The translations under genes were made by a program, and so were the position numbers. The notes beneath the pieces are model-generated. The model saw only the letters and a list, made by a program, of their open reading frames with translations. It had not been told where the DNA came from and made no database searches. A stretch of DNA of 64,000 nt from Corythoichthys intestinalis (Eukaryota; Chordata; Actinopteri; Syngnathiformes; Syngnathidae): NCBI RefSeq assembly GCF_030265065.1, contig NC_080397.1:30511501-30575500 (forward strand), given 5' to 3'. Positions 11,380 to 21,224 of the stretch are shown here, piece by piece (the first letter of the stretch is position 1; each line of letters starts with the position of its first letter).

Positions 11380-13635
11380 ATGAACTACGTACCGGGGACG
11401 GCTAGTCTCATAGACGAGATCGACAGTAAGTCTGTGAACCTCTCAGTGTGAGGAGAGCCAACTCTCGAAGAAAGACCCCAATGAAAACTTAGCACTTAGC
11501 ACACTAGCTCGTCAATGTTGTTGTATAATGACCCCACTTACCGTACCTCTACTTTGCAGAAAAACATCTGGTTCTCCTCCGAGATGGTAGAACACTAATC
11601 GGATACCTAAGAAGCATTGATCAATTCGGTAAGTGATCTCCCCTTTCTTGGTTACCCTTTTGTTTTCGTCAATTTCGGCAATACAAATAATGAACCAATA
11701 TTTGTTCCTCAATACCGCAGTATAATCGCGCACGTCTTATTATTTTTCTTTTTTTTTTCAGCCAACTTAGTGTTCCATCAGACGGTTGAACGTATCCACG
11801 TGGGCAAGAAATTTGGTGACATTCCTAGAGGAATCTTCATTGTGCGAGGAGAAAATGTGGTGCTGCTAGGCGAAATAGTACGTAAGCATTTTTATTTGTT
11901 TGGGTCACCCACTGTCATCAGTTTTCATTTTTGTAGTATGTAGCCGGTAAAGAAAAGTTTACTGTAGACTAAGTAAACATTCCTGCGATATTCTCTTGTA
12001 TTGATTTTTTTTTTTTTTTTTTTGGGGGGGGGGGGTACCTCATTATAATACAGGTATGTTTATAATATGTACGAAAGGTTTATACAATGATTCTTCCTCC
12101 CAGAGAGATTTACTTGAATAGACTTCTATACAAAATACAACACTTAATTCCAATGAAGAAGGGAATTAAGCATAAATTAAAAAAAAAAAAAAAAGAATAC
12201 AAAGATTTTCTAGTAGTGCTCAACCTATAGTCAATGGAAAACACAACAAAGACAAGATATTTAATGTTCAAACTGATTTGAAAACCTGATAAACTTGAGG
12301 ATTTTTGCTAAAAACAATAAACTTAGAATTTTAAAGCTAAAACGTTCCAAAAAAAAAAAAAAAAAAGATGGGACAGGTGGCGAAAAAGACAGAGAAATGG
12401 TCTGACGAGTACAAATCTTAATTTTTTTTCGGAAACTGTGAATGGCGTGTCCTCTGGGCCAAAGAGAACCATCCGGACTGTTATGGATGCAAAGTTCAAA
12501 CGCCAGCATCTGTGATGGTATGGGGCTGTGTTAGAGCCAATGGCATGAGTAAGATACACATCTTTTAAGGCATCATTTATGTTGAACGATACATACAATT
12601 AGTCAAAATTTTCTTTAATACCAGACAATAAAAGGTGATTTAATTACCTGGCCTTCGTCAGAGGGTCACTAGTGTTGGTCTGACGCTTCTTTATCGGGTG
12701 ATGAAGGCATGACTCACCAAACACACACCACACACGCCAACACCCGTGACCCTCTGACAAAGGCGGAAGTGTTCGCCGAAACATGTCAGGTAATTAAATC
12801 ATGTACTGTTGTCCGGGATAAAAGAACATTTTGACTAATCAATAAGTGTAGGAAAATGAACTCAATACAACTATTAAAATACATACAAGTTTTGGAGAAA
12901 CATGCTGCCATCCAAGCAACGTCTTTCACATGGATGTGCCTGATTATTTCAGCAAGAAAATGCCAAACCACACTCTGCACATTTTACAACAGTGGGGCTT
13001 TGTAGTAAAAAAAGTAGCCTGGCCTGCCCGCAGTCCATACCAGTCTCCCATTGAAAATGTGTGGCGTATTATGAAGTGTAAAATGCAACAATGGTGACCC
13101 AAACCTTTGAAAAGCTGAAGCTGTACACCCAAAAACAATGGGAAAGGATTCCACCTACAAAGCCGAAACGTTTATTGAATTTTGCTAAAAGAAAGGGTGA
13201 TAAAACACAGAGGTAAAAATGACACTGTCCCAGCATTTTAGAATGTGTCGTAGCCATAAAATTCTAAGTTAGTGATAATTTCATAAAACCAAAATGTATG
13301 TTTTAATGCTGAATCTTGGTGTATTCAATTAAATATAGGTTGTACATGATTGGCAAAACATTGTATTCTGTTCTCATTTGTTTAACATAATGTCTTTGTA
13401 CTGTAACTATATCTAAGGCTGACTTCACAGCACATGTGCCTTACTACTGCATCATTTATTGCAGGATGTTGATAAACCTTGCGACACAATCCTGCAGCAG
13501 GTCTCTATTGAGGAGATTCTAGAAGAGCAGAGGTTGAAGCAGCAAACCAAGCAGGAGACTGAGAAAGTAAAGATGCAGGTCCTAAAAGACCGAGGCCTCT
13601 CCATCCCGAAAGCTGATAACTTGGATGAATATTAG
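11380..13635 (+). CDS. lsm1: LSM1, U6 snRNA-like Sm protein
   Basis: Exons are 11380-11425, 11560-11628, 11762-11877 and 13465-13635, all GT-AG, giving exactly 133 aa like the human protein. LSM1 is the cytoplasm-defining subunit of the LSM1-7 ring, which binds the 3' ends of deadenylated mRNAs with PAT1 and promotes decapping in P-bodies. The start MNYVPGTASLIDEIDKKH matches the family. The Sm1 motif covers roughly residues 16-47 (VLLRDGRTLIGYLRSIDQF) and Sm2 follows (DIPRGIFIVRGENVVLLGEI, residues about 63-82). The C-terminal tail (SIEEILEEQRLKQQTK to the end GLSIPKADNLDEY) is the LSM1-specific extension. Only conservative differences from human are visible. Intron 3 carries an old Tc1 element with a hairpin insertion. 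Confidence 0.98.
12131..13390 (+). mobile_element. Degraded Tc1/mariner element in lsm1 intron 3
   Basis: Same family as the bag4 intron copy: the left end reads near 12136 as ACAACACTTAATTCCAATGAA, and catalytic-domain remnants run from about 12395 (GGTCTGACGAGTACAAATCT) through GCATCTGTGATGGTATGGGG at 12509-12528 and CATTGAAAATGTGTGGCG at 13049-13066. The N-terminal half is deleted, and the coding part is interrupted at 12599-12878 by a later hairpin insertion. Orientation is sense with lsm1. Ends are approximate because the terminal repeats are eroded. Confidence 0.75.
12599..12878. mobile_element. Hairpin retroposon with hammerhead-like core
   Basis: The insertion splits the Tc1 remnant and is flanked by a 10-bp duplication, ATACATACAA, at 12589-12598 and 12879-12888. 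Positions 12599-12838 form an imperfect long inverted repeat: the left arm begins TTAGTCAAAATTTTCTTTAA and the right arm ends AAGAACATTTTGACTAA. A 40-base tail (12839-12878) follows. The right arm holds CTGACAA (12754-12760), a GGC/GCC stem, GAAA (12778-12781) and GTC (12785-12787), the order of a type I hammerhead ribozyme core. The left arm, read on the minus strand, has the exact CTGACGA at 12655-12661 but has lost the GAAA part. This layout recalls Penelope-like elements and their small derivatives; that assignment is inference. Confidence 0.55.
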
Positions 13636-13929
13636 CACGGCACACAGCCAATGAGCTGCTTCAGTTTGTATCAGACTGGTATATTAGTTGAATTTGAAAG
13701 CATGATTTTATGAGCGCATGGCAACATTATACTTTGCCTCTTTACTGTAGTGTACTGTTGAATTTAATTTGAAAGAACTTCTCTCAGTTTGTCAGGTCCA
13801 CTTTGGGAAAATGGATTGTTGTGGATCAATATGATGGTAGTTATTTTACAACAGCACTTTGTGTTACTCAAGTGTTTGTATTTGGAGATATAAAGGCCCA
13901 TGGTGACACAAATGAAATGGCTATGCTCC

Positions 13930-13935
13930 ATTAAA
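13930..13935 (+). terminator. lsm1 poly(A) signal candidate
   Basis: ATTAAA, the commonest variant hexamer, lies 295 bases after the lsm1 stop codon. It would give a 3' UTR of about 0.3 kb. No AATAAA lies between. Confidence 0.5.
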
Positions 13936-14080
13936 ATGTTATTTTTTAATCATGGCTCTGTTGGTTCCCTTCTCATGTATAGTTAATGGACCTTTTGCAA
14001 AAGCTTTGTCCCCCTTAGTTACTGTTGCTAGTCAGTCAAGCTTTATAACTCCGATGCCACAAGCCGTGGAAGGAAACGTA

Positions 14081-15436
14081 TAGACCCTACTCACCGACGT
14101 CACAGAATGACGTGTCGCTGTATCAGGCCGCCATATTGTCCGTCTCTGTTTAGCCCTATTCTCAATGGTTATAATTAGTCGTTCAGTTTATAGAGAATTC
14201 ATGGAAGCCCCAGTGCTTTCAGACGCTGTAAACTCATTGGATGAGTTGCATGTAAGGCGTTATGTGGAAAAGCTTCAGTCTATCCATTCGCCAGATCCAT
14301 ATTTGATGCCTAAATCGATATTTTTCGAACCACTGTCTTCACCCTCTCTGCCTGACATCTGCTACCCTGATATCTACAACTATCTTGTCCACACAAAATC
14401 AGCCTATTCTCACAAAAGTTTGAAAAACATTAAGAGCAGCACTCTAAGCAACATTATCCCGTGTGATTTCTAAAATGGCGACAATAAAAAAAAAAAAAAG
14501 TTGACTGCGATGGCAGACGCTTCAAGGATAGGTGGATATTGGACTATTTCTTCAATAAAACACGCAACAACTGTGTCTGCCTCATTTGCAAAGAGACTGT
14601 CGCAGTTTTCAAAGAGTTCGATGTGACGCAATATTACCAAACAAGACACGCTGACATGTACAACATTACAGGGACGATATACGCAGCAACTTGAAGCTAG
14701 TTTAATTTCACAGCAGCAGTATTTCGCAAGAGCCCGAGTGTCGAAAGAGAACACCACAAAGACGAGACTGTTGAAATTATGAATTAAAAAAAATAATAAA
14801 GCAAATGTGACACACAGAAGGGCTTGCTAAAATTTGTTTAAATATATTGTTCTATTTAAATCAGCCAAGGTAGCCCCCCGCATTTTTACCACACCAAATC
14901 TGGCCCCCTTTGCAAAAGGTTTGGACACACCTGGTTTGGACCTGATGATCTGTAGACGAGGCCAGCTTCTTTCACTTGGTACCAGCTAAATATTATTCAA
15001 AATGTAATGATGGTGGAAGAAATAAGCATCTTGAATTTGAAACTATGTTGTCGGCGATTAGCCTCACAATGATCTTAATTGTGGTTGTCAGCACAAAACC
15101 CTCTAAATATATAATAAATGCATTTTACCAGATATAAAATGACTACTACATAATCTGTGGTAATCGTTTGGAGCCCAGTTTTCTCGTCGAATTGCAGCTG
15201 TCCATCTCTCTCCTCTCCGGGTCTCGGAATACGGTAAAACTACAAGTCTCTCCGTCTATCTTCTCTGTTACTGCAACCAACCGCCACACACGCCTTAAAC
15301 ATTTTGATTATTAATGTTAACGAGCAGAAAAACGCCATAATAGGAGGAATTTACGTAGCGGTAATGCGTATACACGACAAGTAGACGGACAACATGGCGC
15401 GGAGGTTTGGTTGTGACGTCATGTGAGTAGGGTCTA
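14081..15436 (+). mobile_element. ISL2EU-type DNA transposon, internally replaced
   Basis: The ends are TAGACCCTACTCACCGACGT (left) and the reverse complement TAGACCCTACTCACATGACG (right), with TA duplicated on each side (14079-14080, 15437-15438). The left third has an open frame of 102 codons (14165-14473), containing PDICYPDIYNYLVHTKSAY and HKSLKN, which resembles the N-terminal part of proteins carried by ISL2EU/YqaJ-type elements of fish. The rest of that gene is gone, and a hAT fragment occupies the middle (14490-14935). The terminal repeats are clear; the superfamily call rests on the coding fragment and is moderately sure. Confidence 0.7.
14490..14935 (+). mobile_element. hAT fragment nested in the ISL2EU element
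   Basis: From about 14500 a broken frame reads FKDRWILDYFF, NCVCLICKETVAVF and QYYQTRHADMY, the BED-like zinc-finger start of GTF2IRD2/ZBED-type hAT transposases (Cys-x2-Cys then His). The frame shifts once near 14670 and then reads ISQQQYFARARVS. It then jumps to a hAT-type right end (14892-14935: GGCCCCCTTTGCAAAAGGTT, GGACACACCTG). The catalytic body is deleted. The left limit is uncertain. Confidence 0.6.
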
Positions 15437-15626
15437 TACCGGGGTATGTTAGTGATTTATTTTCGAGCAATACCGGTGCAATATCCTCCACATTGAGCCA
15501 AAATTGTTTACAATACGTAGTGGAGGGTTATGTTCAAAGTGTAAAAACAGTAGCAAAGGGGAAACTACAACTATTGAGGCAAAAGCATACAGGTTCAAGC
15601 AAGCACAGGGATACTATGGTGTAGGT

Positions 15627-17103
15627 CAGGGGTGCCCAATCCCGGTCCTCGAGAGCCCCAATCCAGCTTGTTTTCCGTGTCTCCCTCTAACACACCTGAA
15701 TCAACTAATCAGGATCGTTATCAGGCTCATGCAGAGCTTGCTGATGAGCTAATCATTTGATTCAGGTGTGTCAAAGGAGGTAGACGCAGAAAACAAGATG
15801 GATAGGGGCTCTCGAGTAGTGATGGAGAAACCGAAGCTTTCTGAAGCAGTAAATCAAAATAAAGCAATGTGTCTAAATGCTTCAGTGTTATGAAGCATTT
15901 GTCATGAATCAGTGTGGTGAGTCACAACACTGCTTCACCACTGCTTTCTGTGCCGCTGAAGCAAATGTATTGAAATGGTTCAGTGCTCCGAGGCATTTGA
16001 CACAATTCAGTGTGGTGACATCTTCTGGACAAAAAAATATTGAATTTTCATATAACCAAATGACCAAGTGTCATCTGAGCAATGAAACCTGTGGGTGGTA
16101 TGGTGGTTATATACTTTGTCTGATGTGCAAGTAGTAGTGGGTTTGACCCCTAGCCTGAAATTTATTCTTCCCCCAGATTAATTAAAAAAGAAAAAGTAAT
16201 AATAACGAAAACCAAAAAAAAAAAAAAAAAAAAAGCTGTTGTGTTACTTTTAAATGAAATACGGAAATGCTTGTGCAATAAGGAACTCTTGTTGGTACGT
16301 GTATAGAATGCTAGTGACACTGGGATGGGGATTTGGGTGTTTCACAAATTTTTATTTAAAAACAAAATCATCTCAGCAGCATTTGGTTTCAGCCGGTTCC
16401 TCTTTTTGCTAATGACCTCTCCAGCTTTTGAGAATATTCTCTCACATGGCACGAAGAAATATACAAACTGGCAGATAAACAAACACAAAAACTGACAGAC
16501 ACAAAAACTGACAAACTGACAGACACAAAAACTAACGTGTGTGTTTGGGGGGGGGGGGTGCGTGTGTGTGTGCGTATTGTATAAATCAGTGTATAGTGTG
16601 TCAATGAATGCCTATACTATGTGCATTTGCAAATTGATCTAATGTGTAATCTGATCTAATTTCACTTTTCTGTCCCTCGTTCTCAATATACGTAATGCGC
16701 GCAAAAGTTCTCCTCTCAACCCACAACATTTTGAACGATATTTCCCCTTTTTATAAGCATTGTGAGTTTGAACCAAATTGACTGACTCGACCCCTCGCTA
16801 CCTGAGTGACACGTCCACGGTCACGGCTGACTCACGTGTGACATCACAACGCTTCGCTTCCCCGGCCAGGTGTTTTTCCACTGAATGAAGCGATACATTG
16901 GTACAACGTATCGGGATACTTATTGCCGCGAGCGCTCGACACTTGTCGGGCGTCTGCTTCGAGCGTGACGTCACGAGCTGTTCCACCGAATCATCGGGAC
17001 GACTGATTTGTGATACTTCTGCCGCGAGCGCTCGACACTTGTCTCGAGCGTCTGCTTCGAGCATAACATCACTAATCTCGAGGACCGGGATTGGGCACCC
17101 CTG
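15627..17103. mobile_element. hAT MITE, outer copy of a nest
   Basis: The terminal inverted repeats begin CAGGGGTGCCCAATCCCGGT at both ends. The 8-bp TSD GTGTAGGT is perfect (15619-15626 and 17104-17111). Without its nested insertion the element is about 220 bp and non-coding. It has been opened near its right end by a second element at 15817-17074. Confidence 0.88.
15817..17074. mobile_element. Second hAT-like element nested in the MITE
   Basis: The ends are TAGTGATG and its reverse complement CATCACTA. The flanks are CTCTCGAG (15809-15816) and ATCTCGAG (17075-17082), an 8-bp TSD with one mismatch. The right 220 bases hold a direct duplication around GCCGCGAGCGCTCGACACTT (16925 and 17021), probably subterminal binding repeats. 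An A run (about 16214-16234) and a GT/G microsatellite (about 16537-16575) lie inside. No transposase is recognisable. Confidence 0.7.
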
Positions 17104-17275
17104 GTGTAGGTCTTTGTTCACAAAATGCTAAGTGAAAAGTGAGCATAAGTTCAAGACGACATGTTTACATAAAAAAAGGAAGCATCGCTTTATTGTTAGA
17201 CTACTCATAGAACTGAGACCATAGCAACTGCTAACGAAGACATTAAATTCACTTGAATTAATGAATCCGCTAAAC

Positions 17276-17509
17276 CAGGGGTGTCAAACCGGTCCTCAAA
17301 GGGCCTAAGTGAGTACTGGATTTCACTCCAACCAAACGATATGAATACCTTTTCACCAATCTGGTGTCTTACAAGTGTAATCAGTTGATTGCAATCAGGT
17401 GCTGCTGCTTTTAGCAGAAACCTCATGGGTTAAAATGTCTGTGCAGGATCCGTTGGAACAAAGACCAGGACCCACTCCGGCCCTTTGTGGAATCTTTTTG
17501 ACACCCCTG
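17276..17509. mobile_element. hAT MITE
   Basis: The ends are CAGGGGTGTCAAACCGGTCC and the reverse complement CAGGGGTGTCAAAAAGATTC, with a perfect 8-bp TSD CGCTAAAC (17268-17275, 17510-17517). It is 234 bp and non-coding, a typical teleost hAT MITE. Confidence 0.92.
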
Positions 17510-18202
17510 CGCTAAACCAACGTTATAGTGATGACATACTGATAATATATTTGATAACAGTACAACTTTGATATCCAGTTTTATGAATATTGTTGCCTTT
17601 ACTAAATCAAGTTGGTCAACACTGCTAGCTAGTTATACCTCTGGCTAGGCACTTGCAAAAACACAGTTTTGTGCTGCACACTAAAACGGTCGCTGATGCA
17701 TCACCTTTTTGTGATTCCAAACCCTCATGCCCTTTGAAGAATCCTGTTTTACAGAAAGTTTTTAATGGCCCTTTCGCAAACTCTGCGCCCCTAAACGGCT
17801 TTGACCAATCCTCCTAGCCACTGTTAAGTGAGCATGGTCTTTCAAGCTGTATGCATACCTCCATAACTGTTTTCAACTTTCCACGACATATGATTTACTC
17901 AACATTTGTTAGTCATTTTGAAGTGATTTAATGTTACCTATCAAACAGAGTAATCAAGTTAACTTGGATTTTAGTTTTTGATGGAATAATCTAAACAGGT
18001 TAATGTACAAGAATAAAGTAATTTAATCCATCAGGCTGAATAAGGTATAAGGATAAAGACATTTCTAACACCTGATTCTCCTAGAGAGTTACGGTTAATC
18101 AGTGAAGTCTGAGCCATTTACCACAAATGAACACCGCTTGTACTGAAACCGTGATGAACATTCCAGTTGAGGCCAACCAAAATTACTTCCAGGCAAACAA
18201 TA
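17510..18202. other. Intergenic spacer
   Basis: Apart from the MITE's right TSD (17510-17517) I see no gene or classified repeat here. A segment at 17760-17800 (GGCCCTTTCGCAAACTCTGC) loosely recalls a hAT end but has no partner. Confidence 0.4.
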
Positions 18203-18782
18203 GCCACGTTTACATGCTGACTTTTATTCATACCGATTCAAATCATTCCGAATGGAAATTTCACATCAGCTGTTTACATGTCACTTCATCTATTCCGATC
18301 CAGCGTTTACATGTGACTGCCTTTATTCTGAAAGGACGTTTGACAATTGCCGTCTGACATGCGCAGGTTAATCAAAACAAAGTGTCACGTTGCAAAACAT
18401 GGAGATCGATCGTCAGATCAGCTGCTGTTTTAACTTTTCGAGTGGAAACGAAACTTAAGAATGATACGCCGTTCACTTAAAAAGTTGTAAGGGTGCGCTG
18501 TGCGTGTGCTTGGAAGCCATGTTGCAAGTGACGTCACCACGTCAGTACGGAGCATGCGCAGAAAGAACGCAACCAGACACCGTTCCGCTTCCCTGTTTAC
18601 ATTAGATAATTTTACTTCTAATCGGTTTGGGAAAAGGAATATTCCACCCCTGTGAATCTGAATGAAATTCCATTCGGTTTGCGCCTGTTCATTCCGAATG
18701 AGGTGTTTATATGGAACACATTTATTCGGTTTGAACAAATATTCCGATTGTAATTGGAATATTTGGCTCCATGTAAACGTGG
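18203..18782. mobile_element. Foldback MITE of uncertain superfamily
   Basis: The ends GCCACGTTTACATG and CATGTAAACGTGGC are perfect inverted repeats of 14 bp. Further matching blocks inside (CATTCCGAATGG, TTTATTCGGTTTG) extend the palindromic character. I find no clean TSD. The open frames across it on both strands are a product of the palindrome and not genes. Confidence 0.65.
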
Positions 18783-19058
18783 CAATTGTTGGATCAGCCT
18801 GTAGTGTTTTTTTTCCATTTTCGAGTATACCTCCAAATCCAGACCTCCATGGGTTAATACATTTGATTTTCATTGATAATTTTTGTACGATTTCTGATGT
18901 CAGCACATTCAGCTACGGAAAGAACAAAGTATTCAATAAAAATATTCATATCTACAATGTGTTACTTTAGTGTTCCCTTTATTTTTTTAGCAGTGTATAT
19001 GAATTAATGAATGCACTTGTACTCCTCAGTTAAATAAATTGTGGCCACAAATATGTTC

Positions 19059-21030
19059 AATTCAATTCAATTCAATTCAATTTGTATAGCCCTCAATCAC
19101 AACAGAGGTCTCAAAGGGCTTTACAGAGGCAATATGATACACAATTAGAAATGAAGCAACAAAGATGAATAGATACAGTTCAAGTCCTGGGTATCCCCTA
19201 TCCTTAAGACCCTCCATGCCGGCAAGGAAAAACTCCAAAAACTCCAGAGTCAATTGGGAGAAAAATGAGAAACCTTGGGGAGTACCACAGTCAGGAGAGA
19301 TCCACTCCCAGGACGGATAGACAGGAACCCCAGAACGGCTAATGGGAATTAGCAAGCGAAATTGTAGTCCGTAAAAATACAGTGGAGTAAAGGAGCAAGA
19401 AGAGGTCCCTCTGGTCAGATGAGACGGGGGTAGCAGCGAGGACGTCAATCCAGCCAGGGGTCCGGACAGTCAGGCGGCTGCAGCTGAAAAATAGCCCCTC
19501 CCCAGAGGGGAGGGGGGAAAGGGGACACCGGGTGACTAGTGATGAAGAGACTAGACAACTAGATATTAACATTGGAAAATAGAAATAAAGTAAGACAAGT
19601 GGTAGGTAGAGTAAGAAAAGGAGATAGAACTCAGCGGCTGTACTGCCCCCAGCATTATAGCTTCTAGTGCAGCTTAAACTAAACTGTGAGTCTACTCCGA
19701 CTTCAACTAGCCTAACCATAAGCTTTGTCGAATAGGAACGTTTTTAATCTAATCTTAAATGTGCAGACTGTCTCGGCTTCTTTAATACTAGCTGGAAGCT
19801 GATTCCATAAAACGGGCTTGGTGGCTAAAGGCTCTAGCTCCGACAGTACTTTTATAAACCCTGGGAACTACCAGTAGACCTGCATTCTGAGATCGGAGTG
19901 TTCTGTTGGGGCGGTATGGAACGAGAGCATCGGTGAGATAAGATGGCCCCAACCCATTAATGGTCTTAAATGTAAGAAGGAGTATTTTAAATTTAATTCT
20001 AAACTCGACTGGAAGCCAGTGAAGTGCCTGGAGCACAGGGGTGATGTGCTCTCTTCTATTGGTTCCTGTTAAAAGTCTTGCTGCTGCGTTTTGGACTAGC
20101 TGAAGACCTTTTAGAGAGTTTTTAGGACAAGCTGCAAGTAGGGAGTTACAGTAATCCAATCTCGATGTAACGAACGCGTGAATTAATTTTTCTGCATCGC
20201 TTTTAGATAAAATATTTCTAATTTTGGCAATGTTGCGCAGGTGAAAGAAAGCCGTTGTACAGGTTTGTTTAATGTGTGCTTTAAACGATAAGTCAGGGTC
20301 AAATAAAACTCCTAGGTTTTTAACTGTGGCGCTGGAGGCTACACTTACATTGTCCAGAGTGACTATCCGGGCAGATAAAGAGTCTCTAGCACTTTTCGGG
20401 CCTATTATAAGGACTTCTGTCTTTTCAGGGTTAAGTAGAAGATAGTTAGTGCTCATCCAGGTATTTATATCTCGGACGCAGGCGCTTAGTTTTTCTACTT
20501 GCCTGACCTGCTCAGGTTTAATTGATAAATACAGTTGTGTGTCGTCAGCGTAACAGTGAAAGTTAATGCTATATTTTCTGATGATATTACCTAGAGGAAG
20601 CATATACAGCGTAAACAAGATGGGCCCGATGACAGATCCTTGCGGCACACCATAACTAACTCTAGAGTACGATGATGATTGCTGGTTTACATTGACAAAC
20701 TGGTACCTATTAGATAAATATGATTTAAACCAGCATAGGGCTGCTCCTCTAATGCCTATGTCACATTCTAATCTCTGCAATAAGATATTATGGTCGATTG
20801 TGTCAAAGGCTGCGCTCAGGTCCAGCAGAACCAGGATTGAGACTAATCCAACGTCAGCGGCAAGTAACAAGTCATTAGTTACTTTAACTAATGCGGTTTC
20901 AGTGCTATGATGAGCTCGAAAGCCAGACTGGAACTGTTCAAATAAACTATTGTCCTGAAGGTGCTGACAGAGCTGTTTAATTACCACTCTTTCAAGGACT
21001 TTGGAGAGAAATGGTTCACTATCTCTACTG
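19059..21030 (-). mobile_element. 5'-truncated L2/CR1-like LINE
   Basis: On the minus strand the frame 21038-19788 encodes the C-terminal two thirds of a reverse transcriptase: [20 protein letters not shown] (motif A), [18 protein letters not shown] (motif B) and [10 protein letters not shown] (motif C, catalytic YADD), then the thumb and connection region. Near 19815 the frame shifts by one base; the other frame continues as LWNQLP and a basic tail to about 19727. The 3' UTR ends at about 19059 in a short TTCAA repeat, the 3' tail. The endonuclease and ORF1 are missing by 5' truncation near 21030. The RT type is that of the Jockey/CR1/L2 group; finer naming would need alignment. Confidence 0.85.
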
Positions 21031-21224
21031 TGAGACATAGAGACTCAAGGCATTTAAGAGAGAAGATTATGGATCTTGAAACACCATTAAGACAAACAGA
21101 GCAAGATTTCGCAATTGTTAGCAACAAGTTTTGCTCTGACCAACCGAGTAGAGGCAGAATGGGCCTTACTGGTCAAGACTGCTTACCACTGGTCTTGAAA
21201 ACATATTTGTGCTTTATTTAAAAT

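Noticed and set aside
18430-18970. Frames of 72-158 codons on both strands.
   Set aside because: They lie in a palindromic MITE and its flank and have no recognisable domain.
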